64,000 nt of DNA from Timema cristinae (Eukaryota > Arthropoda > Insecta > Phasmatodea > Timematidae), in the NCBI GenBank assembly GCA_039000515.1, contig JBCFYV010000285.1:1-64000 (forward strand). The letters are read 5' to 3'. A model generated the notes under the pieces. That model was given only the letters and a program-made list of their open reading frames with translations, made no database searches and was not told where the DNA came from. Shown here in pieces: positions 34,587 through 44,129 of this stretch. The position numbers and the translations under genes were made by a program. Within the stretch, counting starts at the first letter, position 1, and each line of letters opens with the position of its first letter.

Positions 34587-35356
34587 GATCTTGCGTGGGG
34601 GGAGGGGGGGGGTTGTCGTTGGCACCGCTGATTGTTCCTGGCTTCTCGGGAAGACGGAGATGCTCGGGGTTACTCTCGTCGTTCTTCTTGCGTCATCCTC
34701 AGCACGGTCCAGCACCGCTTCCCCATAGACATCTGGGCCCATATATTTTGAGAAGGCGCATCTCTAGCCGTTGGCCGTCTCATGCCGGATGGTTATACCA
34801 TCCGCCCACGCTTGGTCTTGCTCGCGGCCACCCAGGAAAGCTTCTCTAGGAGTCGCCATTGCCTTCTGCCAGGTCGTTTCTCCATAGTGTTCCCCTCCGC
34901 CGCGCACAGAACAGGAAAAAAAAATTAGGGAACGGAAGACGTGGGGTAAAGGGAGTTCTCCGAGCTGCACATAAGAGACAAGTATTAGAGTTCATTTTCT
35001 TGCAAGACCATATTCAATGAGCCGTTTTATTCACACCCTCGCTCTCATACGAGGATGGAAATAGCGTAAATCTTCAGAGGAAGGCTTGAGGACATAACGC
35101 ACATCACGCACTCCGTCACTATGAATGGTCTCACTTTGTCCTACTATCTGGCCCAAATTGCTGCTTATATAATAAGCAGTGGTCACTATCACATCTTTCG
35201 TAAATTCAACAATTCCATTAAGATGGAATTCACAAATAATTTAAAGTTCATTTTGCCACGGGCCCGGGCTTTCATCATGGTGATACTCCTATTTAAAACT
35301 AACTTATAACTATACATATATGCAAAATATTTAACCTAAATTACACACATTTACGC
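34587..35356 (-). other. Gypsy element 3' untranslated region
   Basis: About 770 bases between the end of integrase and the polypurine tract. Several short frames occur on both strands, none with a signal peptide, membrane span or known motif, so no envelope gene is called. A G-run (GGGGGGAGGGGGGGGG on the plus strand, 34597-34612) lies beside the polypurine tract. Confidence 0.6.
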
Positions 35357-35877
35357 TCATTTATCCCTATGGACTCTTGGACTCGCGCTTTTTATGTGGC
35401 TGACGTGAGCGCGTCTCGTCTCGGTGTCGTCTGCAACTTTCTGAAGGAGGACCGTGACAGGGGTGAGGAACTTAGTCACCTCCCACGGGCCACACCACTT
35501 GGGACACAGCTTAGCCTTTTTTTTGTCGACCGCGGAGCTCAAGGGGAAATCTTTACATAGAACAAGGTCTCCAACTTTAAATGAAACGGGAATCCTACCT
35601 TTGTTATATGCATTAGCCACCCTTTTCTGTGCCTTCCTAAGATGGTCCAAGACACTCCTACATCTATCCTCCAAGGAAACCTCGTCACTATCCATTAACA
35701 GGGGATGAATGTCCCAAATATTAAATAATGGGTGGACCAGCTCCCGCCCAAGGAACACGGAAGCCGGCGAGCATCCAGTCGACTCGTGATAGGCGGAGTT
35801 AAAAGCCATATTCAAAAAATCTAACTCTCTATCCCACTTCTGTTGTACTTGATTATGAAAAATAGTCAGGGCTATTC
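35357..35877 (-). CDS. pol: Integrase C-terminal part, out of frame with pol
   Basis: Continues integrase after a frameshift next to the stop at 35872-35874. Includes NMAFNSAYHESTGCSPA (end of the core, typical of Gypsy integrases), a basic linker, GDLVLCKDF and the GPY/F-like module CGPWEVTKFLTP near codons 110-120 of this segment, and ends HVSHIKSASPRVH. A net change of one base separates this frame from the upstream pol frame, so full-length integrase cannot be made from this copy without a second event. Sequence quality otherwise looks intact. Confidence 0.85.
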
Positions 35878-38484
35878 CAGGTTCCTGTTAAACCTTTCTA
35901 CATGGTTAGGTCCCGGATGGTAAGGACTGGTAGTGATATGCCTGATGCCCCACCCGAAGCACATGTCATGAAAAGTAGCTGATCTGAAACAGGGTCCGTT
36001 ATCACTCACTATGGTCTTGGGGGCCCCAAAGAATGCCCACACACGCCGACACAGGGCGTTTACAGTAGTAGTTGCTTTCATGTTCCGTAAAGGAATCAAA
36101 ATAACGAATTTGGAAAATGCATCAACCAAAACAAGAATACAAGAGTTACCTAGGGATGATCGGGTGATAGGCCCCACATAATCAACGAACACCTTCTCCC
36201 AGGGGCGTTGGGCTACATCGGCCGAATGCAGCCCAACCCTGGAATTATGGGCAGGTTTGGCCATCTGACAGTCTTCACACCGACTAACCCATTCCTTCAC
36301 GTCCTGATATTGCCCAGGCCAAAAGAATTCTCTCGAGATTTTCTTGACCGTCTTTAACACACCAAGGTGACCTCCAAATATCGAATTGTGAAAATATTTC
36401 ATTAACATGGGGCGTACAGACGCCGGAACAACAACCTTCCTACCTTTTCCTCTAGCCATGGTAATAACAAGAAGATCTCTCAAAATAGAATACTGACCCA
36501 CCTGTTCCCCTTTCCTGATCCTCTCCATAATCTCACGACACCATGGGTCACTGCCCTGATGATCCCTGATAGAAACAAAGGACTCGGGTATCGATTTAAT
36601 AACCAGCGAAGTGGGCGTAATTTCCTCTGCACCAATGGGATTACAGTCTTCTGCCATGCGTGATAGAGCATCCGCAGTAACGTTTAGTTTCCCAGAGATG
36701 TGATGGGTCGAAAATTTGAATCTTGATAACCTCCAGACCCATCTCCCTACTTTGCCTAATTGTTTTGGATGATTCCACATCCATGCCAGCGCCATGTTGT
36801 CAGTGTATAATTCAAATTTTCTCTGCTCTAAATAATCCGCGAACCGTTCTATACCAGTAACACAAGCAAGGCATTCCTTTTCATAGGCACTGTACCTTCT
36901 CTCGGCCTCGGTGAGTGTCCGGCTAGCGAACGCCACCGGCCTGACACCCTCCGGAGTCCGTTGAGAAAGCACAGCACCCAGAGCAATTGCAGAAGCATCC
37001 ACGTGAAGAAGAAAGGGCATAGAAAAGTCGGGCATCCGCAATACCTCTGGTGAGATGAGTTTACTTTTAAGCAAATCGAAGGCACGAGCTTGCTCCTCAC
37101 CCCAACAAAAGACAACGCCCTTCTTTTTTAATGAGTTAAGAGGCGCGGCTATTTCAGAGAAAGATGGAATGAACCTAGCATAATATGCGCACATCCCAAT
37201 GAAACGCATGACACCCTTAAGATTTCTGGGCGGGGGATAATCAACAATGGGGCGGATGCGCTCTGGGTCTATGAGAAGATTCCCCGAACAGATAACATAC
37301 CCAAGATATTTAATAGATGGCTTTGCCCACGTGACCTTATCAGGATTAACCGTTAAGCCTACTCTACGCAAGCGACATAATACTTCCTCTAAATGCTTTA
37401 CATGATCACTCATCGAGTCGCTATACACACATATATCGTCTAAATAGTTGAATACATAATAAAATTTAATATCAGCAAGAACGTGATCCAAAACGCGACT
37501 CAACGCCTGTCCACCAATACTACAACCGAGAGGAACGCGATTAAACTCATACTGTCTCCATGGGGTGACAAATGCCGTATATTTTTTTGATGACTCGACC
37601 AGGGCGCATTGTAGAAAACTTGCATTAAGATCAATTAAACTGAACACTTTCGCCCTACCTAAGTGCTGAAAGGCTGAGTCAATACTTGGCATCGGATAAG
37701 GATCGAACTGGATTTTTTTGTTGATTTTCCTATAGTCCACAACCAATCTATAACCTTCCCCCTTCTTAGGTATAATGAAAGCGGGACTGGCATATGGAGA
37801 ATTAGATGGACGTATGACTCCTTTGGACTCTAGATCATCAATCAACTCTCTAAATATCTTCATTTTTGGGGGGGCGCAAGAGTAGGGACCTGACCTCACA
37901 GGAATCTTGTCCTCCACCACAATTTCATAAGGTAATGCGTCACATTTTCCAAGTCTAGGAGTAATAACATCCGAAAACCTTGAGATAATCCCATTAACCA
38001 TATCTTCGTCACTATTCATAACATACATAGAAGACTTAATAGAAGAATGACACAAAGCAATAATATATCTTGGGGCGAATTCGAAAGACAATTCTCCACG
38101 ACTAGAATTAATTATAGCACGGGTTTCCCATAAGAAATCATTACCCAAAATGATATCATAGGGGAGGGCAGGAACACAAAACAAACTTCTTTTCCAAGAA
38201 AAACCAGCTATTTTAATGGACAAATTTATCTTCTTACTAGCTAATAACAAGTTTCCATTTCCCACAATGAATGGCCTAGTATCGATATGTTCAATAGGAA
38301 TTTTCTTCGACCCAATTACACTATCCAAAAAGGTAGAGTTGATAAATGATCCACTGGAGCCAGTATCCAGCAAGGCAGAGCCAGTCTTTGACCCAATCGT
38401 AACCCCAACAACAGGAGGGAGGGGATAATTATGCTTAGAAACCTTACGCGTGGTGGGCCCCTTTTCACCACCCCGCGTTACGCG
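35872..38484 (-). CDS. pol: Gypsy pol: protease, RT, RNase H, integrase (3'-truncated by frameshift)
   Basis: The frame from the slippery site is 870 codons. Numbering from the Leu at 38373: protease active site LDTGSSGSF (2-10) and ILGNDFL (75-81). RT spans about 155-330 with LVVDYRK, the first Asp in SLIDLN (248) and the YLDD box (310-313). RNase H has Asp in LLHVDA (459), Glu in YEKE (498-500) and Asp in LYTDN (525). The integrase zinc finger is H662, H669, C699, C702, and the core triad is D731, D791, E826. The usual FGLxNAPxTFQ segment of RT is replaced by LGCSIGGQALSR, a form I associate with some invertebrate Gypsy lineages. The frame ends at a stop seven residues after the catalytic Glu because of a one-base frame change. 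Expressed as Gag-Pol through -1 frameshifting, by inference. Confidence 0.93.
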   Translation of the reverse strand, partial: RVTRGGEKGPTTRKVSKHNYPLPPVVGVTIGSKTGSALLDTGSSGSFINSTFLDSVIGSKKIPIEHIDTRPFIVGNGNLLLASKKINLSIKIAGFSWKRSLFCVPALPYDIILGNDFLWETRAIINSSRGELSFEFAPRYIIALCHSSIKSSMYVMNSDEDMVNGIISRFSDVITPRLGKCDALPYEIVVEDKIPVRSGPYSCAPPKMKIFRELIDDLESKGVIRPSNSPYASPAFIIPKKGEGYRLVVDYRKINKKIQFDPYPMPSIDSAFQHLGRAKVFSLIDLNASFLQCALVESSKKYTAFVTPWRQYEFNRVPLGCSIGGQALSRVLDHVLADIKFYYVFNYLDDICVYSDSMSDHVKHLEEVLCRLRRVGLTVNPDKVTWAKPSIKYLGYVICSGNLLIDPERIRPIVDYPPPRNLKGVMRFIGMCAYYARFIPSFSEIAAPLNSLKKKGVVFCWGEEQARAFDLLKSKLISPEVLRMPDFSMPFLLHVDASAIALGAVLSQRTPEGVRPVAFASRTLTEAERRYSAYEKECLACVTGIERFADYLEQRKFELYTDNMALAWMWNHPKQLGKVGRWVWRLSRFKFSTHHISGKLNVTADALSRMAEDCNPIGAEEITPTSLVIKSIPESFVSIRDHQGSDPWCREIMERIRKGEQVGQYSILRDLLVITMARGKGRKVVVPASVRPMLMKYFHNSIFGGHLGVLKTVKKISREFFWPGQYQDVKEWVSRCEDCQMAKPAHNSRVGLHSADVAQRPWEKVFVDYVGPITRSSLGNSCILVLVDAFSKFVILIPLRNMKATTTVNALCRRVWAFFGAPKTIVSDNGPCFRSATFHDMCFGWGIRHITTSPYHPGPNHVERFNRNLE

Positions 38485-38490
38485 TTTCCC
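38446..38490 (-). promoter_or_regulatory. -1 programmed ribosomal frameshift signal at the gag-pol junction
   Basis: Minus strand: heptamer GGGAAAC (38490-38484) lies in the gag frame as G GGA AAC, followed by one sense codon and the gag stop TAA (38480-38478). Slipping back one base enters the frame that runs without a stop into protease. Five bases after the heptamer, ACGCG(GGG)TGGTG pairs with CACCACGCGT (38455-38446) around a 10-base loop, with a 3-base bulge. G GGA AAC is a known slippery heptamer in several retroviruses, and the spacing is standard. Confidence 0.8.
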
Positions 38491-39562
38491 GCTAAACAGT
38501 CACGTTGGTAATGCCCAAAACGACCACATCGAAAACACTTGATACGAGATACATCTAATCGTCTTCCTGATCTGATAACACCAAGAGGCCTTGCTCCGCG
38601 GGTAGCAGAAATATTAGAATCAAGCGGCGTAGTTGCCGAGGCTGAAACCACCCTATTTTGAGGGGAGATATTCTGAACTCGCGTTGGATAGTTTTCAAGA
38701 TACTATTTTTCTGCTAGTAACGAACCCTCAATATTACTGGCCAATGAATATAACTCTGCCAGGGTGGTTGGTCTGTGTGAGAATATAAAATGTCTCCGCG
38801 TCAACGGGGAGACATTTTCTAAAATAATTTCAACTACCTCTTCCTCCACTAGGTTGAGATTTAATATCTCCGCGGATTCAGAGATAGCCAATATAAACAA
38901 TCGAAATGGTTCCTGAGGCCGCTGAAACCGTCGCAACTTTTCGTTACAAAGTCTCTCCTTCTCTCTCTTTGAGCATAAAGACTCAAGGATGCGACTTTTT
39001 ACCATATTCCAAGGAAGACCTAATTGTAAACATTCCGAAACTAGATGCGCTAAAAAACCGGAAGTTCTCCCTAAACATAACGTAAGGAACTCCACATCGC
39101 CTATAAGTCTAAGTTTAGCAATTCTATTAGCTTCTAACAGGAAATTAAACAAAGCAGAACAAGACTGGCCGTCACAAACTGGAAGTAGCTTCAAACGCTC
39201 ACTAGCAACTTTACTCTGAGTTTTAGAGACGGCAGTAACCGGCTGATAACTAACCGAATCCCCGGGGGGAGTGATCTGCTTATGAGCCCCATCTAATTCT
39301 AAAGGACCTGACTTGCATGGATCGGAGTGTTCCAAGGGGGGTGGCTAATGTCATAGCTAATATTAATATTGTCTGTGTCGCTGGACTTACTGATACTTTC
39401 AGACAGCAGGGACCGCAACACACCAACAGTAGCCTCGGGGGGAAATGATATATTTCTCGCCTTGAGCTCCCGGTGAAGCTCCCCAGTTTTGAGTCCATAG
39501 ACGTCCGATCTGGTGCTGATCAAGCTTCCCAGTGGGGTGGCCATGTCGGAGGATGAGTTCAT
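38478..39562 (-). pseudogene. gag: Gypsy gag, with a frameshift and an in-frame stop
   Basis: A likely start is the ATG at 39562-39560 (MNSSSDMATPLG). The N-terminal part has a Leu-rich segment LKTGELHRELKARNI resembling a SAP-type helix pair (weak). At a run of six C (plus-strand G-run 39336-39341) the frame shifts. The main part, about 210 codons, is capsid-like: hydrophobic helices, with RRFQRPQEPFRLFIL typical of retrotransposon gag. A TAG at 38705-38703 then interrupts it. In the same frame beyond the stop is a CCHC zinc knuckle CFRCGRFGHYQRDC (about 38546-38505), and the final stop is at 38480-38478. One missing base in the C-run and one nonsense change explain the breaks. Confidence 0.85.
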
Positions 39563-39620
39563 GAAACAGGTCAAAAAACACAATTAGGATAGAGAAGTAA
39601 CACTTACGCGCACTCTATAT
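39563..39620 (-). other. Gypsy element 5' leader
   Basis: About 60 bases between the primer-binding region and the likely gag ATG. Short for a Gypsy leader. No packaging structure could be judged. Confidence 0.5.
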
Positions 39621-39637
39621 AGCAGGGTGGCGCAGCT
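39621..39637 (-). other. Primer-binding region; matches the 5' end of initiator tRNA-Met
   Basis: The strand that the primer would occupy reads AGCAGGGTGGCGCAGCT and abuts the LTR. Metazoan initiator tRNA-Met begins AGCAGAGTGGCGCAGC, so 15 of 16 bases agree. There is no TGG next to the LTR, as would be expected for a site paired with a tRNA 3' CCA end. This suggests priming from an internal or 5' fragment of tRNA-iMet, as in copia, which uses a tRNA-iMet half but a different segment. Confidence 0.6.
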
Positions 39638-41259
39638 TGTAATCCCAAAGCTCCAAACTAGAGGGATACAAAACATAAATATAAACAAAATCTACAGTTA
39701 AAGGGAAATAAAATAGAATATAGAGGAGCGCGCAGAGTGAATATCCTAAGTTGTGAATTATAAAATGCTGGACATTTAGCATGTCCCCAGCGCACGCCAC
39801 TCACTCTTATGAGTAGCGGGAAAACACGGTCCACCTTCACTGGTTACCTGACATATCAATATATAAAAAGGTTGAAGGCTAATCCCTCGCACCTTTTCTA
39901 GACATAGGGATAATATGGCGTATTTATGAAATAGAATAACTTCAAGCCTTAGAATCATTTAGCTTTAATTAATGCCAAACTTTATTAAATAATAAGCATA
40001 TTATTTGAAGAGCATTTCATAATTCAGTTATATATATATTATCAAAAAAAAAAAAATATATAGTTCCATAAATATTTACTCTTTTCCTTCTAATCGTTAC
40101 ATTATTTATTAAGTACCCTAAACATATTACGTAAAGACAATTATTGATGGATAACATTAACTTAATATGATCATACGTCATATAGTAAATAATCTTATCA
40201 AACTAACACATTTTTGATGTTGTTGCACAAAGCCACCTGTTACTAAAAGTTTTAGTTCCATCAAAATACCTCATACCACTACCATTAAACTTTAACGCTA
40301 ACAACCTACTAGCGTAACTCACAAAAGCTTTAGCCTATGTCCTAAACAAGGAGTATAATACAATTATAAGTATCAAGGATATTTCCTAACATTGCCCCAT
40401 TAAGTTTGTTTATTTGTTACTATTTTGGCACAAAAAGATAATGACAAAACTATCCTAAAAACAACAATCAAGAAACTAGTAAAAAAAAAAAATATATAAA
40501 GTTAAGTTGATCTATATAATAATCTAGTGCAATACTCCATTCTGCTAACATTGAAATTCTCAGCACCATATTCCAAACACTTTCCCGCCTTAACGTTTAC
40601 CAAACCCAAAGTGCCATATTTACAATAGAGACAAAAAAGTTACTTGGTTGAGAATAAAGTTCACGCATAATGCCTAATATTCATAATACAGAAGATGCCT
40701 GACTTTACAATACGCTCATTATAAAATATATCAAAAGACGAAGATTAACCCAAATACATTATAATTAAATTTGATAAAAGATCTAAAAAGAATTTTGACT
40801 AGTTCCCAAATTTACATTTAACCGAAATTGGATTTTATTCTTACATTAATATAATATGTCCTTTACGCCGACGCTTATCCCTACATGGTCGCAGCCAAGT
40901 CCAAGAGTGGCGTCTTCCTCGACGGATGGTCTTTTATATGGCTCACTCATCGAACAGGATAGGCACAAAGGAAGGGGGGCGCGCGGGCAGAAGAACATTC
41001 CATATTATTCTGGCAACGCCTGGCAGTTACCATCTTGTTCTCGTTTCTTGAAGTTGGGCGGACTGATTATGTTAGCGGTGGTGCCGGGCTCTGGTGGCGA
41101 GAGGCAGAACTCGGCTCAGTCTTGGCAGTTGTTCACTTGTGGTTCGTGTAGTCGGGTGTTTGTTTGCGCACGGCGCTCGGCCACATTAGTGGTATTGGGT
41201 AAGTGAAATATTATGCTTGACTGTCCCCATTTTGTTGACTTGGAGCAATAATTGCTACA
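39638..41259 (-). repeat. 5' LTR of the Gypsy element
   Basis: 1622 bases, TGTAATCCC...GCTACA on the plus strand, bounded by the primer-binding region on the left and AAAT on the right. It carries the promoter of the element. See the 3' LTR for differences. Confidence 0.95.
40931..40938 (-). promoter_or_regulatory. TATA box in the 5' LTR
   Basis: Minus strand TATAAAAG within CATATAAAAGACC, about 320 bases into the LTR. This is the likely core promoter of the element, which would leave an R-U5 of about 1.2 kb. Confidence 0.6.
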
Positions 41260-41263
41260 AAAT

Positions 41264-41690
41264 TAACTAGGAAAAGTCGGCATGAGGTAGGTTTTAGTAA
41301 AAATTGAATGAAAACCAGATGGAAGGAAAGACAATCCAGGATCACACAAGAAACAATAATGAATGAGTCGGTATGAATAAGGAACTACACGAAATTAATC
41401 AAGAACCAACGCAACGAAGATAAATAAAGACAAAATGTTCTGGATACAAAAGGAGAAATGAATGAGAATAATAAGGAAGAACATTTTGAAGAACCAGTGG
41501 GAATAAACAAAGACAAAAATTATGTATAAATTAGAATAAATGAATGGAAATTAAGAAGGATGGAGGAGTCTGAGTACATAAGGGAGATCTAGTAAGAATA
41601 AAGATGATGGAACAATTTGGAATAAACAAGTATCTTGTCGGAATAAATAAGGATCAAATTAGAATGATTAAAAACAAGTTGGATTAATTT
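41264..41690. repeat. Degenerate minisatellite (GAATAAATAAGGA type), right of the LTR element
   Basis: Continuation of the array at 32090-32948, with GAATGAGTCGGTATGAATAA, GGAATAAACAAAGACA and GAATAAATAAGGATCAA. Confidence 0.75.
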
Positions 41691-41692
41691 TA

Positions 41693-41940
41693 TTTTAGCA
41701 CTCGGTCTTATGACTCTGGATTAGATGTTTACTGTTTATATTAATTACACTAATAGTTTTAGGTATTAGGTTGGTTGCATTTAGCCAAAGTGTGCCAGCA
41801 TTTGTGGTGAAAAAAACACCTTGAATACACCTACACCGACATTAGAACCTTGATCTCCCCTTTATCGGTGTTTTAGTCTACCATCTTAGTAGTGCGTTAT
41901 ACCATACTTTCACCGAAGCGAGTTACAACCTTGAATTAGC
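41693..41940 (-). mobile_element. SINE family 2, old diverged copy
   Basis: Minus strand: CTCGCTTCGGTGAAAGTATGG (head), a diverged B-box area AAGGTTCTAATGTCGG, and the 3' end CATAAGACCGAGTGCTAAAA. The order and spacing follow 14608-14868, but many bases differ, including the conserved tail. Confidence 0.6.
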
Positions 41941-42849
41941 TACCAATGATGTTAAAATTTTGTGCATGATTTCGAACTTTTAATAGTTACAAAATAATAT
42001 TTTCAGTAAGTAGGTGTGTTAAAATAATGGGTGAGGGCAGGGTAGTAAGCCTACATACATAAGCCACAAAGCTTAATTTAGTCTGCCAATTTATCTTGTT
42101 GGTTCCTCCAGTAAGATCTTACAGATGATAGCAAGAAATGTTTGTTTCCTTCTATTGAACCCCCTTACTCAGCTCATTCCAAGAAACATCCTTTGTTTTC
42201 CATTACAATAATGAATGTAAGGAAATAAATTAATTAAATGTTGAAAGAGCTAATTTTACACTAGGAAGTTTCACGAGGGTCATCTTGATGGTGAATATTA
42301 AATTAACGAGTTATTTGTTGATGACATATGATCAAAACTGTTGTAAAATCAAAATATATATACCACTAAGAGAGTTTTTTAAAGATAATTTAATGAAAAA
42401 AAAAAGCTTACTCTGTTAAAGTTATATATAACTTGTAATTTGTTACCATTTTTTAATGTTGAACTTAAAAAATGGGTGTTTTTACCATTACATACGTACC
42501 ACTCGATGCCACTAAAAACAAGAAAATCAAAACAACAAATATATAATTATAATGATTTTGTTTTATTGAATCACTAGAGCTTAGACTATTGTATTGTAAA
42601 GCATTATAATCAATGTTTTTCTAAAATTTTATAGAAGGAGTTTAAGATGATTAGTATAGAGTCAGAAAGAAGAAAAGCTGATTTTGAAAAATCCAAAGGT
42701 ATGTGCGCTGTGAATCTAAAAGTGTTGAAAAGCTGACAACCAGGAACATTGTTGAAAACTGTGCTAGCATTTCAGCCCAAAACCCTACCAATTGTCAAAC
42801 AAAGTTAAAGGTCATGAATATCACACGATATCTCTTCAGGAGACAGCTG
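41941..42849. other. No gene assigned
   Basis: AT-rich. 42645-42850 may hold decayed upstream sequence of the pseudogene that follows, but no conserved motif was seen. Confidence 0.35.
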
Positions 42850-44125
42850 TACCTTGCAGCAGTTCATAAATAGTACGTTGAAATAGTGATTGAACTTGCA
42901 CTCACACGAGTACCCCTGTCTTTGGGTCAAATTGGAGGGTTGATGAATAAAACGGATAAGGTCAGACTGATGCACGAATTAAAGGAGTATCAAACCTCAA
43001 GTAAAGAGAATCCTCTGGAAGTTTATGCTGCCATATATGATGCAACGTTTATGGTACATTGCTTGACATTACCCCAAAAATATGAAGGTGTTGCATAAAA
43101 ACTACTGGAAAACATTTGCAGCACATCCAACAAAGAAGTTCACCTGGTTTGTGTTGTGTATAAGACTCCAAACATAAAGGATATTGAGCATGACCATCGT
43201 TGTGGAACATCATTCTCGGGTGACATAAACGTGATGGGACCAGATCATAAAACTGCAAACAATCCTCAAGCGTCCTTGAGGAAAAGTTCATTTAAGTAAG
43301 TCCTCCCTCTTTGCTTTCATTTGCAATGAATGGGAAAAGGATAAATACATATGTCCTTTGGGTGAAAGTTTACTATATACTGGTACTGAAGACACATTCT
43401 ATCAATATAGTTCACTAAACAATGTCATGATCTGCAGACATATTCCCGAACCAAAGTTTCATCATCAAGAAGTAAACACGGTTTATATACATTACAAATG
43501 TTGCAGAAGAACTTGGTGATGGTCTGGCTACTGCTTTACCTGGCCTCCACACATTTACTGGATCAGATTTTACAACGGCTTTCCCAAGACAAGGAAAGGT
43601 TAAACATTTCAGGATAATGCATCATATGAGACTTTTTAGCCAGTTAAGGAGATATAGTGGGTCTTGAAAAAGACTTATTCACTGGCACCGAGCAATCTCT
43701 TTGTTAACTGTATGGACAATGTTTTTGCATGTCAGTAACACCAGATACAGTATATTCAAAATAAAATGTGCTCCCAAACAAGAACGACTCTTAAAGAAGA
43801 TACAAAGCTTTGGTCCTACTCTCCATCCTCCGTCAAGGGCTGGTATTCATGAAAAGTTAAAAAGACGCAATGCTGTGTCACTGTTATAAAGAAAACTAAC
43901 CGGCAAAACTCACACCAAGGTATTAACCGTTTAAAACACGGATTGTGTTTATGTAATGGGAATTAAAGGATTCATTGGTTTGAAAGACATATGTACCCTT
44001 AATACCATGATATGGAAACTGACGACGACAAATAAAATGAAGAAGAGGACGCACACAGTGTTGACAGCGATAAAAGCGATTTAGAGGAGACAACCAGAAA
44101 GGTGCTTTCAGACATTACGCATCTT
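42850..44125 (+). pseudogene. PIN/FEN-like uncharacterised gene family, nearly complete decayed copy
   Basis: Successive pieces in shifting frames: ALTRVPLSLGQIGGLMNKTD (about 42895), ENPLEVYAAIYDATFMVHCL (about 43010), KDIEHDHRCGTSFSGDIN (about 43170), then FIYITNVAEELGDGLATALP and FTGSDFTTAFPRQG (about 43480-43595). Next come KCAPKQERLLKKIQSFGPTL (about 43770), IHWFERHMYP (about 43970) and an acidic tail ETDDDK...EEEDAHSVDSDKSDLEE (about 44015-44085). This order, with the ALPGLHxFTGxD core, a LLKKI...LPP segment, an IHWFE segment and an acidic C-terminus, fits a multi-copy invertebrate family of unknown function with a PIN/XPG-like nuclease fold. At least five stops or frameshifts interrupt it. 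The 43150-43765 part is duplicated at 25412-26040. Confidence 0.7.
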
Positions 44126-44129
44126 ATGA

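Larger units (their letters stand above)
32953..41259 (-). mobile_element. Ty3/Gypsy LTR retrotransposon, 8.3 kb, structurally complete but with coding lesions
   Basis: Two direct LTRs of 1620 and 1622 bases begin TG and end CA and are flanked by AAAT (32949-32952 and 41260-41263), a 4-bp target duplication. Minus-strand order: 5' LTR, primer-binding region, gag, -1 frameshift signal, protease, RT, RNase H, integrase, untranslated region, polypurine tract, 3' LTR. Protease-RT-RNaseH-IN order is Ty3/Gypsy (Metaviridae). No envelope-like frame was seen. The LTRs differ by two one-base homopolymer changes and, as far as I could read, two substitutions. Gag carries a frameshift and a stop, and pol a frameshift after the integrase catalytic Glu. 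It sits inside a degenerate minisatellite. Confidence 0.95.

Noticed and set aside
34597..34612. G-quadruplex at the G-run beside the polypurine tract
   Set aside because: Two uninterrupted G blocks separated by one A could fold, but there is no further support and the sense strand of the element is C-rich here.
34524..34970. Possible envelope gene downstream of integrase
   Set aside because: Only short frames on both strands. No signal peptide, membrane span or glycoprotein features.
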